From positions 1 through 6,148 of the forward strand of contig JAFGHN010000322.1 in assembly GCA_016930115.1 (NCBI GenBank): a DNA stretch of 6,148 nt. Direction: 5' to 3'. A model generated the notes under the pieces. It was not told the origin of the DNA and ran no database searches. It saw only the letters and a list, made by a program, of their open reading frames with translations. The DNA comes from Spirochaetales bacterium. Lineage in GTDB: Bacteria > Spirochaetota > Spirochaetia > ARS1246. This document shows, piece after piece, positions 1-5,575 of this stretch (its first letter is position 1; each line of letters opens with the position of its first letter). The translations under genes and the position numbers were made by a program.

Positions 1-165
1 CATCAGTGGATCGTCTTTCATGACTGGAGCAGTATCGCGCTGATCGGTGGCGTGTTTCTCCACCTGGTGCTCCACGTGAAATGGATCGGCTGCATGACGA
101 AGAAACTCTTTGCGCGTCCAAAAGGTAAGCAGGCGATGAGAGCGTGCCCGAATCCGTTGGCATAG
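1..165 (+). CDS. DUF4405-like membrane protein, C-terminal end (partial)
   Basis: An open frame enters from the left edge and stops with TAG at 163-165, giving 54 visible residues; the start lies outside the window. Residues 11-26 are a hydrophobic stretch that could be a membrane helix. Three histidines are spaced as in DUF4405 and cytochrome b561-like membrane proteins: H7 in FHDW, then H21 and H25 in HLVLH followed by VKWI. In that fold such histidines can ligate haem, but haem binding here is inference. The tail after the helix is short and basic (KK, RPKGK), consistent with a cytoplasmic C-terminus. There is no role assignment beyond a likely small redox-type or uncharacterised membrane protein. 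Because only the end is visible, the family call rests on the HDW and HLxLHxKWI pattern and is moderate. Confidence 0.55.
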   Translation, partial: HQWIVFHDWSSIALIGGVFLHLVLHVKWIGCMTKKLFARPKGKQAMRACPNPLA

Positions 166-174
166 ACCTGAAAC

Positions 175-226
175 CGGGCGTTTCCATTGATAATCCCGCG
201 GTTTTGCACTACAAAGGAAACGCCCG
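175..226. repeat. Inverted repeat, 11-bp perfect arms, 30-nt spacer
   Basis: The left arm CGGGCGTTTCC (175-185) is exactly complementary to GGAAACGCCCG (216-226). The 30-nt spacer contains a CCGCGG palindrome at 196-201. The repeat lies between the end of the DUF4405-like gene and the oligopeptidase start. No T-run follows either arm, so it is not a canonical intrinsic terminator. It could be a processed mRNA hairpin, a regulator site or a dispersed palindromic repeat. Confidence 0.7.
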
Positions 227-232
227 TATCAT
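204..232 (+). promoter_or_regulatory. Candidate sigma-70 promoter for the oligoendopeptidase
   Basis: TTGCAC (204-209) and TATCAT (227-232) are separated by 17 bp. The -10 matches consensus at 5 of 6 positions; the -35 matches poorly beyond TTG. Transcription would begin near 239, leaving only about 12 nt before the ATG, just enough to include the Shine-Dalgarno site. The right arm of the inverted repeat lies inside the -10/-35 spacer. Read-through from the upstream gene is the alternative. Confidence 0.3.
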
Positions 233-250
233 ACCTGAGTGAGGTGACAC

Positions 251-2035
251 ATGGACGCGCCGCGATGGAACCTGGAATCGATCTACCCTGAGTTTCTGGG
301 AGCCAAGTACAAAACCGATACTGAGAGACTTTCATCCGCTATCCGCGAGCTTTCGGAAACCGTTGGATCGCATACCAGACGCACAGACACCCTTGGTTGG
401 GTGGCGGGGTGCATCCAGGGGTACAATAAAGCAGCCGATCTGTACGGTAACCTGGCGTCATACGTCTATGCCGTTTTTTCAACGGACACTCAGAACGCAA
501 CGGTCGCCAAAGAGCTCAACAGGCTTGAAGAAGCGGCGCTCCCGCTGAAACGCGCTCTGGTTTCCTTCAGGAACAACCTTGCAGAGGTCGCGGTTACCGT
601 GAAAGAAAAGGACTTTCAGGAGAAACTGGCGGGCATCCTCGGCGAGAGCTACGACTATTTTCTTGCGGAGCAGCTCAAGCTTCAGGAGAAGCAAATGAGC
701 CCGGAAGAGGAGGACCTTGCCGAAGATCTTGCCCGCTCCGGCGGAAACGCCTGGACACGGCTGCAGGAATCGGTCTCTTCCACGCTTACTGCGGTATGGG
801 ACGGCGAAACCGGAGAGCGGAAAACCGTTGTTCAACTCAGGGCGCTTGCCTTTGACCCGGACCGGCAGGTACGGGAGAAAGCCTACTCACTCGAGCTGGA
901 AGCCTGGAAGCGGATGGAAATCCCGTTGAGTTACTCGCTCAACGGTGTAAAAGGTTTCGCCGTCACCTTCAACAAGAGAAGACATTTCAATGATGATCTT
1001 GAAAGCGCCCTCTTTGCCTCGCGGATAAGCCGCAAGACCCTTGACGCTTTACTAGGGGCGATGGAAGAGGGGCTTCCCGTATTCAGACGCTATCTCAAGG
1101 CGAAAGCCCGTTATCTCGGTGTCGAGCGCTTACGGTTCTATGATCTTTTCGCTCCGGTAGGTGAATCGACAAAGCAATGGACATTTGCGGAGACCCGCGC
1201 GTACATAGAAAAACAGTTCGGCGAGTTTTCATCCGCCATGGGACGATTCGCCAAACATGCCTTCGATGGCGGCTGGATTGATGCCGAATCACGGGCAGGG
1301 AAAGTCGGCGGCGCGTACTGCACCGGCTTCCCGCTGGCAAAGGAAAGCCGGATTCTCTGTAACTTTGAAGGTTCCTTTTCGGACCTCATGACCATAGCCC
1401 ACGAACTCGGACACGCCTACCACGGCCACGTTCTGAAGGACAACTCGGCGATACACTCGAACTATCCGATGACCCTCGCCGAGACCGCTTCCATCTTTGC
1501 GCAAACCCTGGTCTTCGATGCCTCGTTGGCCCAAGCCCCGGCGAATGAGAAAATCCACGTGATAGAGGACTTCCTCCAGGACAGCACGCAGGTGATAGTG
1601 GATATTCTCTCGCGGTTTTACTTTGAACGCGACGTGTTTGCCGGGCGTGCGGCTGCCGAGATTTCACCGGGGGAAATGTGCCAGCTCATGATAGAGGCCC
1701 AGAAAGCCACCTATGGTGAGGCCCTGGACGAGAATTTCCTGCACGGGTACATGTGGGCGGCAAAACCGCACTATTACAGCCATGAGCTCGGTTTCTATAA
1801 TTATCCTTACGCCTTCGGCCTGCTTTTCGGCCTGGGGCTGTACAGCCGGTACAAGGCCGAAGGAGAGGCCTTTGTCCCGCAGTACGACAAGGTACTGAAA
1901 ATGACCGGACGCGCGTCCGCAAACGAGGTTACCGCGCAGGCCGGTTTTGATATTGAAAACCGTGATTTCTGGATGAGTGGCATATCTCAGGTGGCGAATT
2001 ACGTCGATGAGTTTGAGCGGCTGGTAGACGCGTAA
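251..2035 (+). CDS. pepF: Oligoendopeptidase F family zinc metallopeptidase (M3B)
   Basis: This cytoplasmic zinc endopeptidase is expected to cleave short peptides, releasing material for amino-acid use. It has 594 residues, normal for the bacterial pepF/M3 family. The N-terminal helical oligopeptidase F region spans about residues 100-185. The catalytic M3 domain spans about 200-585. The zinc site is visible: H384-E385-L-G-H388 with E385 as the catalytic base, and E411 in the LAET segment as the third ligand. The conserved GGAYCTGFP stretch (353-361) precedes it. The substrate-binding HYY (507-509) and the FYNYPYAFG stretch (515-523) follow it. No signal peptide or membrane segment is seen. 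The start is well supported by GAGGTG at 241-246, 4 nt before the ATG. The gene is convergent with the response regulator, 40 nt away. The family is near certain; the exact peptide preference is not visible. Confidence 0.95.
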   Translation: MDAPRWNLESIYPEFLGAKYKTDTERLSSAIRELSETVGSHTRRTDTLGWVAGCIQGYNKAADLYGNLASYVYAVFSTDTQNATVAKELNRLEEAALPLKRALVSFRNNLAEVAVTVKEKDFQEKLAGILGESYDYFLAEQLKLQEKQMSPEEEDLAEDLARSGGNAWTRLQESVSSTLTAVWDGETGERKTVVQLRALAFDPDRQVREKAYSLELEAWKRMEIPLSYSLNGVKGFAVTFNKRRHFNDDLESALFASRISRKTLDALLGAMEEGLPVFRRYLKAKARYLGVERLRFYDLFAPVGESTKQWTFAETRAYIEKQFGEFSSAMGRFAKHAFDGGWIDAESRAGKVGGAYCTGFPLAKESRILCNFEGSFSDLMTIAHELGHAYHGHVLKDNSAIHSNYPMTLAETASIFAQTLVFDASLAQAPANEKIHVIEDFLQDSTQVIVDILSRFYFERDVFAGRAAAEISPGEMCQLMIEAQKATYGEALDENFLHGYMWAAKPHYYSHELGFYNYPYAFGLLFGLGLYSRYKAEGEAFVPQYDKVLKMTGRASANEVTAQAGFDIENRDFWMSGISQVANYVDEFERLVDA

Positions 2036-2055
2036 GGGCACGAAGCCCAAGGGCG

Positions 2056-2065
2056 GTGCGCGCAC
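2056..2065. repeat. 10-bp perfect palindrome in the convergent pepF/regulator gap
   Basis: GTGCGCGCAC reads identically on both strands and lies in the 40-nt gap between the two convergent stop codons. Short GGGC/GCCC complementarity is also present at 2036-2054. None of these forms a stem with a proper loop followed by a T-run on either strand, so I do not call a terminator. Transcripts from both sides probably overlap or end by another mechanism. Confidence 0.4.
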
Positions 2066-2075
2066 TTGTTGGCGC

Positions 2076-2756
2076 TCAGGCCTTCAGCAGGTATCCCTCT
2101 CCCCGGGCGTTCAAGATTATCTGCGGCGGGATATCCCGCAGTTTTCTCCTTAGCCGGCCGATCGCTATTTTCACCTTGGCTTTGTCCGCGTCGTCCGCAC
2201 CATTCCACACTTCGGAGGCGATCGATTCGTAAGACACCAACTTGTTTTTGTTCTTTATCAGCATCAAGAGAAGCTTGTACTCGAGCTGCGTGAGTTTCAC
2301 GACCCGGTTGTCCACCTTGACCACCCGGTCGACAAAATCGACGGTCAACCTCGAATTGACAAAGGTGCTTCTACCACCCGCGCCGGGCATCATGGTCGCG
2401 CGGCGATGCACCGCCCGCACCCGCGAGAGCAAGGTCATGTAGTTGAAAGGTTTGGTGATGTAGTCGTCGGCGCCTGCTTCGAGCGCCCTCATGACATCTT
2501 CATCCGCCGACCTCACGGTGAGCATGATAATCGGAACATTCGAAAAGCTGCGGATCTGATCAAGCACCTCGAAACCGGTGGTGTTGGGCAGGTTCAGGTC
2601 GAGGAGCACAATATCCGGCGATTCTTCACGGACCATAGCGGGCACGTTGTTGCCGGTGAGCGAGCTGATAACGACTGCCTCCGGCCACCGGAACTCAAAT
2701 GCGATTGTTACCGCGTCAATGATGCTTTGATCGTCTTCCACCATGAGTATCTTCAT
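2076..2756 (-). CDS. OmpR/PhoB-family response regulator
   Basis: This is a 226-residue cytoplasmic transcription factor activated by aspartyl phosphorylation. The receiver domain (about 1-118) has the acidic pocket E7-D8-D9, phospho-acceptor D53 in LLDLNLP, switch T80, Y99 and K102 in the TKPF motif, all intact. A linker at about 119-130 leads to a winged-helix DNA-binding domain (about 131-226). That domain carries the LTQLEYKLLLMLI stretch, the recognition-helix segment KVKIAIGRLRRKL and the terminal hairpin RGEGYLL. ATG at 2756-2754 lies 7 nt after the kinase stop; GGAAGAG at the kinase 3' end is a distant but usable ribosome site. The two genes are therefore an operon and a cognate pair. 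Targets are not known; the divergently promoted glutamate dehydrogenase and the operon itself are candidates by position only. The residues needed for phosphorylation and DNA binding are present. Confidence 0.96.
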   Translation of the reverse strand: MKILMVEDDQSIIDAVTIAFEFRWPEAVVISSLTGNNVPAMVREESPDIVLLDLNLPNTTGFEVLDQIRSFSNVPIIMLTVRSADEDVMRALEAGADDYITKPFNYMTLLSRVRAVHRRATMMPGAGGRSTFVNSRLTVDFVDRVVKVDNRVVKLTQLEYKLLLMLIKNKNKLVSYESIASEVWNGADDADKAKVKIAIGRLRRKLRDIPPQIILNARGEGYLLKA

Positions 2757-2763
2757 AACATCA

Positions 2764-3975
2764 CTACTCTTCCAGCGCTCTTTTCAACGTGAAGTAAAAA
2801 TCGGTCCCCTGTCCCGCCTTGCTTTCCGTCCATATCTTACCGCCATGAGCGGTCACAAGCACTTTGCAGAGGGCAAGCCCGATGCCGAGCCCGTGAGAGC
2901 TCTTTGCCTTGTCAGGGGAACGGTAATAAGGCTCGAATATCCGTTCCTGTTCCTCTTCCGGAATCCCCGGACCGTAATCTCTCACCTGGACGGTCACTTC
3001 ACCGGGACCAGTTGCGGTGCGTACTTCCACCGCACCGCCGCCGGAGGCGTACTTGAAAGCGTTGTTGAGCAAGTTGACCAGTATCTGCCGCACCCGTGTA
3101 GCGTCGGCTGTAACCTTGGAGCCTTCATCGTCCATAATGAGCTTGAGCTCCACCCCGCTCTGCCCGGCGAGCGACCGCATTTCCTCAAAAATGGCACGGA
3201 GCAGGTCCGGTAGATTCACCGGCCTGAGCTCGACATCCGGGCGGCCGATTTCTCCCTTGATAATATCGTGCAATTCATCGATCCGGTCATTCATCCGGGT
3301 GGCATTTTCAAACACGTATTTCGAAAGTCTGCCCAGCCTGTCGTCTTTCAACTCTTCGCGGAGCAACTGGCTTGTCGCCAGGAGGGACGTGATGGGTGTT
3401 TTCAACTCATGGATAAGTCGCCTGGTAAACTCGACCCTATCGTTCATCTGGTTCTGGAGCTCCCGCCGTATTTTCTTCTCACTGGCGTAGAGGGATTCCA
3501 GCCTTTTCCCGGCCTCAACACGGGATACCATGTGCCCGAGGCGCTCCGCAATTGCGTGGATCAGGTCCCGTTCCTCCGATAGAAAGGGCCCTTCATCCCG
3601 CGCCGGCCTCGGTTCGATATAGAAAACCTCGACGCTGCCGCACTCCTCGCCGTCAACACGGACCGGTTCTTCCTGTTTCCACGCCGATTCCTTGAAACCA
3701 CCGGACAAAAACTCCCGGTCCCCCAGCCGGATCCGCGCAAACGAAATTTCCGGGTACTGCCACGCCTTCGGTATCAGCTCGACCGCGCCGTTCAGGATTT
3801 CTTCAATCGATGTGGTGGATTCTACCAGCTTTGAGATGCCGTAGAGGCAGTTGAGCTCCTTGATACGCTCGGTCAGCTTGCCGAGTACGAGCTCATAGCT
3901 CTCGTTTCGGCGGCCGGCGCCGGAATCTGCATCGCTCAGCTGGTCGATTTTCTCGCGTTTCCCGTTTTCTTTCAT
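2764..3975 (-). CDS. Soluble sensor histidine kinase with GAF-like N-terminal region
   Basis: This 403-residue kinase should autophosphorylate on histidine and pass phosphate to the response regulator encoded just downstream. No transmembrane segment or signal peptide is present, so it senses a cytoplasmic cue or a partner protein. Residues about 38-155 resemble a GAF-type sensor: LYGISKLVES at the start, IPKAWQYPE (68-76), then EGPFLSEERDLI (128-139). A coiled-coil-like stretch (about 155-180) leads to the HisKA domain, with H189 in IHELKTPI. The ATPase domain has the N box ending at N305 (NLLNNAFKY), the G1 box DYGPGI (333-338), F347 in RIFEPYYR, and the G2 box GLGIGL (362-367). All catalytic motifs are intact. 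The start ATG (3975-3973) has a weak Shine-Dalgarno but overlaps the stop of a small upstream ORF as ATGA, so translational coupling is possible. The ligand cannot be deduced. Confidence 0.95.
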   Translation of the reverse strand: MKENGKREKIDQLSDADSGAGRRNESYELVLGKLTERIKELNCLYGISKLVESTTSIEEILNGAVELIPKAWQYPEISFARIRLGDREFLSGGFKESAWKQEEPVRVDGEECGSVEVFYIEPRPARDEGPFLSEERDLIHAIAERLGHMVSRVEAGKRLESLYASEKKIRRELQNQMNDRVEFTRRLIHELKTPITSLLATSQLLREELKDDRLGRLSKYVFENATRMNDRIDELHDIIKGEIGRPDVELRPVNLPDLLRAIFEEMRSLAGQSGVELKLIMDDEGSKVTADATRVRQILVNLLNNAFKYASGGGAVEVRTATGPGEVTVQVRDYGPGIPEEEQERIFEPYYRSPDKAKSSHGLGIGLALCKVLVTAHGGKIWTESKAGQGTDFYFTLKRALEE

Positions 3976-4163
3976 TTGCCGATACCCAACCGGTAGTCTG
4001 TCCGCGCTAAAGCCGCCTTCTCCGGGCGGTTATTGATTATATTCGAAATAGCGGAATTTGTGAATTTGCGGCCGCAAACGGGGCTGATTTCATCGATGGC
4101 TTTCTTGCACGGCAGGATAAGTAAAGTATCCAAATTGTTATTAAGAAACTTATTGACAACCAT
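3972..4163 (-). CDS. Possible small ORF (63 codons) overlapping the kinase start
   Basis: I do not recognise this product. The frame runs from ATG at 4163-4161 to a TGA that overlaps the kinase ATG in the four-base arrangement ATGA, typical of coupled genes. GAGAG lies about 7 nt upstream of the ATG as a possible ribosome site. The N-terminal third uses AT-rich codons and is Asn/Leu-rich; the rest is basic, with two cysteines (about residues 19 and 30) that are too far apart and too few for a recognisable metal site. No membrane segment is evident. It overlaps the -35 of the divergent promoter and contains the 14-bp palindrome and the GC hairpin, so it may simply be the kinase leader read as protein. 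The overlap argues for a gene; the composition and lack of family resemblance argue against. Confidence 0.3.
   Translation of the reverse strand: MVVNKFLNNNLDTLLILPCKKAIDEISPVCGRKFTNSAISNIINNRPEKAALARTDYRLGIGK
4011..4031. repeat. GC-rich hairpin upstream of the kinase
   Basis: CCGCC (4013-4017) pairs with GGCGG (4025-4029) across a 7-nt loop, extendable by a wobble pair and an A-T pair to 4011 and 4031. On the plus strand it is followed by TTATTGATTAT rather than a T-run. On the minus strand it would lie in the kinase leader, about 40 nt before the start codon. It may affect the leader RNA; a terminator is unlikely. Confidence 0.4.
4065..4078. repeat. Perfect 14-bp palindrome in the divergent spacer
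   Basis: TTTGCGGCCGCAAA is a perfect dyad, preceded by a repeated GAATTTG motif at 4055-4061 and 4062-4068 (second copy one base shifted as TGAATTTG). It is about 90 nt upstream of the kinase start on the minus strand, and about 75 bp upstream of the -35 box of the divergent promoter. That makes it a possible regulator site. If the 63-codon ORF is real, the same bases encode Cys-Gly-Arg-Lys and the palindrome could be incidental. Confidence 0.45.
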
Positions 4164-4181
4164 TTTATGCTCTCATATAGT
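4153..4181 (+). promoter_or_regulatory. Strong sigma-70 promoter for glutamate dehydrogenase
   Basis: A perfect -35 TTGACA (4153-4158) and a -10 TATAGT (4176-4181, 5 of 6 to consensus) are separated by exactly 17 bp. Transcription is expected near 4188-4190, giving a leader of about 60 nt. The promoter sits inside the upstream open extension of the dehydrogenase frame, which shows that the extension is not translated from this transcript. Confidence 0.8.
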
Positions 4182-4182
4182 G

Positions 4183-4206
4183 TATGTGGCAATGAGTTGC
4201 CACATA
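4183..4206. promoter_or_regulatory. Perfect 10-4-10 palindrome, probable operator at the start site
   Basis: The arm TATGTGGCAA (4183-4192), the spacer TGAG and the arm TTGCCACATA (4197-4206) form a 24-bp dyad with no mismatch. It begins 1 bp after the -10 box and straddles the expected transcription start. That placement is typical of a repressor operator rather than of an RNA stem, because the transcript would begin inside the left arm. Which protein binds is unknown. It also lies upstream of the divergent kinase operon and could act on both sides. Confidence 0.7.
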
Positions 4207-4226
4207 AAAGCGCACATCAAAAGCGC
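4202..4226. repeat. Imperfect tandem repeat (12/13 bp) in the gdh leader
   Basis: ACATAAAAGCGC (4202-4213) is followed directly by ACATCAAAAGCGC (4214-4226), identical except for one inserted C. The first copy overlaps the last five bases of the palindrome. OmpR-family regulators commonly bind direct repeats, though usually of about 10-11 bp period, so a link to the neighbouring regulator is only a hypothesis. Confidence 0.65.
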
Positions 4227-4236
4227 AAAAAAGAAT

Positions 4237-4242
4237 AAAGGA
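4237..4242 (+). promoter_or_regulatory. Ribosome binding site deciding the gdh start
   Basis: AAAGGA lies 6 nt before ATG at 4249 in a purine-rich leader. It selects this ATG over the upstream in-frame ATG at 4033, which would precede the promoter, and over the in-frame ATG at 4270. Confidence 0.8.
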
Positions 4243-4248
4243 AAAGAA

Positions 4249-5535
4249 ATGCTCCAGCAATCCAGAACAATGACGATCAACAAAGGCACCAACGGCCAGA
4301 ACCCGTTTCAAGTCGTCGGTGATCAAATCGACGCATGTGCACGGATCCTTAAACTCTCCGACGAAGTAGTCGCCATTTTGAAAAAACCGGCCCGGGAGTT
4401 ACATGTCTCGATCCCGGTGAAAATGGACGATGGAACAACAAAGGTGTTCAGCGGCTACCGCGTGCATTACAACGACGCCCTTGGTATCACCAAAGGCGGT
4501 ATCAGATTTCATCCGGATGAAACCATAGACACGGTCCGCGCGCTATCGGCATGGATGACCTGGAAATGCTCGCTGCTCGATCTGCCGCTCGGCGGCGCCA
4601 AGGGCGGTATAATATGCGACCCAAAACAGATGTCCCAGGGAGAGCTCGAACGCTTGAGTCGTGCCTACATTCGGGCGGTTTACTCCTTTATCGGCCCCGA
4701 AAAAGACGTTCCCGCGCCTGATGTCTACACCAATCCACAGATCATGGCATGGATGATGGACGAGTACAGCGTCATTGCAGGAAAGCCTTCTCCCGGCGTC
4801 ATCACCGGCAAACCGGTGGCTGCCGGTGGGTCCGTCGGCCGCGGCGACGCCACCGCGAGGGGCGGCATGTATTGCATACGCGAAGCGGCGAACCGCCTCG
4901 GCATCGACCTGGACGGCGCCACCGTCGCGATCCAGGGTTTCGGCAACGCCGGTTACCACGCGGCGGTATTGTGCTCCGCGCTGTTTAACGCGAAGGTTGT
5001 CGCGGTATGCGACAGCCGCGGGGGAATATATAACGAGGACGGTCTTGATGCGGACAAAGTCAGCTCTTACAAGAAACTGACCGGTTCGGTTTCAGGATAC
5101 CCGGACACCCAGTCCATCAACGGCGATGATTTGCTCGAGTTGCCGGTTGATATTCTCGTCCCTGCCGCTATGGAGAACGCCATTACGGCCAAAAACGCGG
5201 CGAACATAAAGGCAAAGATTATTGCCGAGCTTGCAAACGGGCCGCTCACTCCTGAAGCGGATGATATTTTGTTCAACAACGGTATCCATGTCATACCGGA
5301 CTTCCTGTGCAACGCGGGCGGCGTCACCGTTTCGTATTTTGAGATGGTGCAGAATAACGCCTTGTATTACTGGAGAGAAGAGGAAGTCAGAGAGAAGCTG
5401 GACGCGAAAATGACGACGGCCTACCGCAACGTTTTCGAGACCAGCCAGGAATACGGCATCAATATGCGGCAGGCCGCGTATGTACAGGCAATAACGCGAA
5501 TCGTTGAAGTCATGCAAATCCGGGGGTGGGTATAG
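4249..5535 (+). CDS. gdhA: Glutamate dehydrogenase (Glu/Leu/Phe/Val dehydrogenase family)
   Basis: This cytoplasmic enzyme interconverts L-glutamate and 2-oxoglutarate plus ammonium with NAD(P). It has 428 residues, usual for the hexameric family. The N-terminal substrate domain (about 20-195) has K82 in TKGGIRFHP, catalytic K118 in LPLGGAKGG and D158 in APDVYTN. TGKPVAAGGSVGRGDAT (187-202) leads into the Rossmann domain, with GFGNAG at 230-235. D255, at the end of the second strand, favours NAD, but cofactor choice cannot be settled by eye. The C-terminal GGVTVSYFEMVQN (357-369) and YYWREEEV (373-380) are family hallmarks. ATG at 4249 is chosen for its AAAGGA site and because the sigma-70 promoter lies inside the longer frame, which would add 72 implausible residues. 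It appears monocistronic and probably operator-controlled. Leucine or related dehydrogenase activity is a lesser alternative; the motif set and length fit glutamate best. Confidence 0.93.
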   Translation: MLQQSRTMTINKGTNGQNPFQVVGDQIDACARILKLSDEVVAILKKPARELHVSIPVKMDDGTTKVFSGYRVHYNDALGITKGGIRFHPDETIDTVRALSAWMTWKCSLLDLPLGGAKGGIICDPKQMSQGELERLSRAYIRAVYSFIGPEKDVPAPDVYTNPQIMAWMMDEYSVIAGKPSPGVITGKPVAAGGSVGRGDATARGGMYCIREAANRLGIDLDGATVAIQGFGNAGYHAAVLCSALFNAKVVAVCDSRGGIYNEDGLDADKVSSYKKLTGSVSGYPDTQSINGDDLLELPVDILVPAAMENAITAKNAANIKAKIIAELANGPLTPEADDILFNNGIHVIPDFLCNAGGVTVSYFEMVQNNALYYWREEEVREKLDAKMTTAYRNVFETSQEYGINMRQAAYVQAITRIVEVMQIRGWV

Positions 5536-5544
5536 GCCCGCCCG

Positions 5545-5561
5545 CCGGCCCGTGACGCCGG
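5545..5561. repeat. Short GC-rich dyad between convergent gdh and radical SAM genes
   Basis: CCGGC (5545-5549) and GCCGG (5557-5561) can pair across a 7-nt loop within the 40-nt convergent gap. There is no T-run on either strand, so it is at most a weak or factor-assisted termination structure. Confidence 0.3.
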
Positions 5562-5575
5562 GGTACACAGCCGCA

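Noticed and set aside
18..335. Minus-strand 105-residue frame across the pepF upstream region
   Set aside because: It overlaps both the DUF4405-like end and the pepF start antisense, crosses the inverted repeat, and has no recognisable domain.
2036..2075. Bidirectional terminator between the convergent genes
   Set aside because: The palindrome and short GGGC/GCCC pairings have poor loop geometry and no T-run on either strand.
2764..3975. Membrane-bound sensor kinase
   Set aside because: No hydrophobic segment long enough for a membrane helix is present in the 403 residues; the sensor region is a soluble GAF-like fold.
4187..4200. Sigma-54 (-24/-12) promoter reading of TGGC...TTGC within the palindrome
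   Set aside because: GG and GC are separated by 9 nt instead of the required 10, on both strands because of the symmetry. The pattern is explained by the dyad, and a strong sigma-70 promoter lies just upstream.
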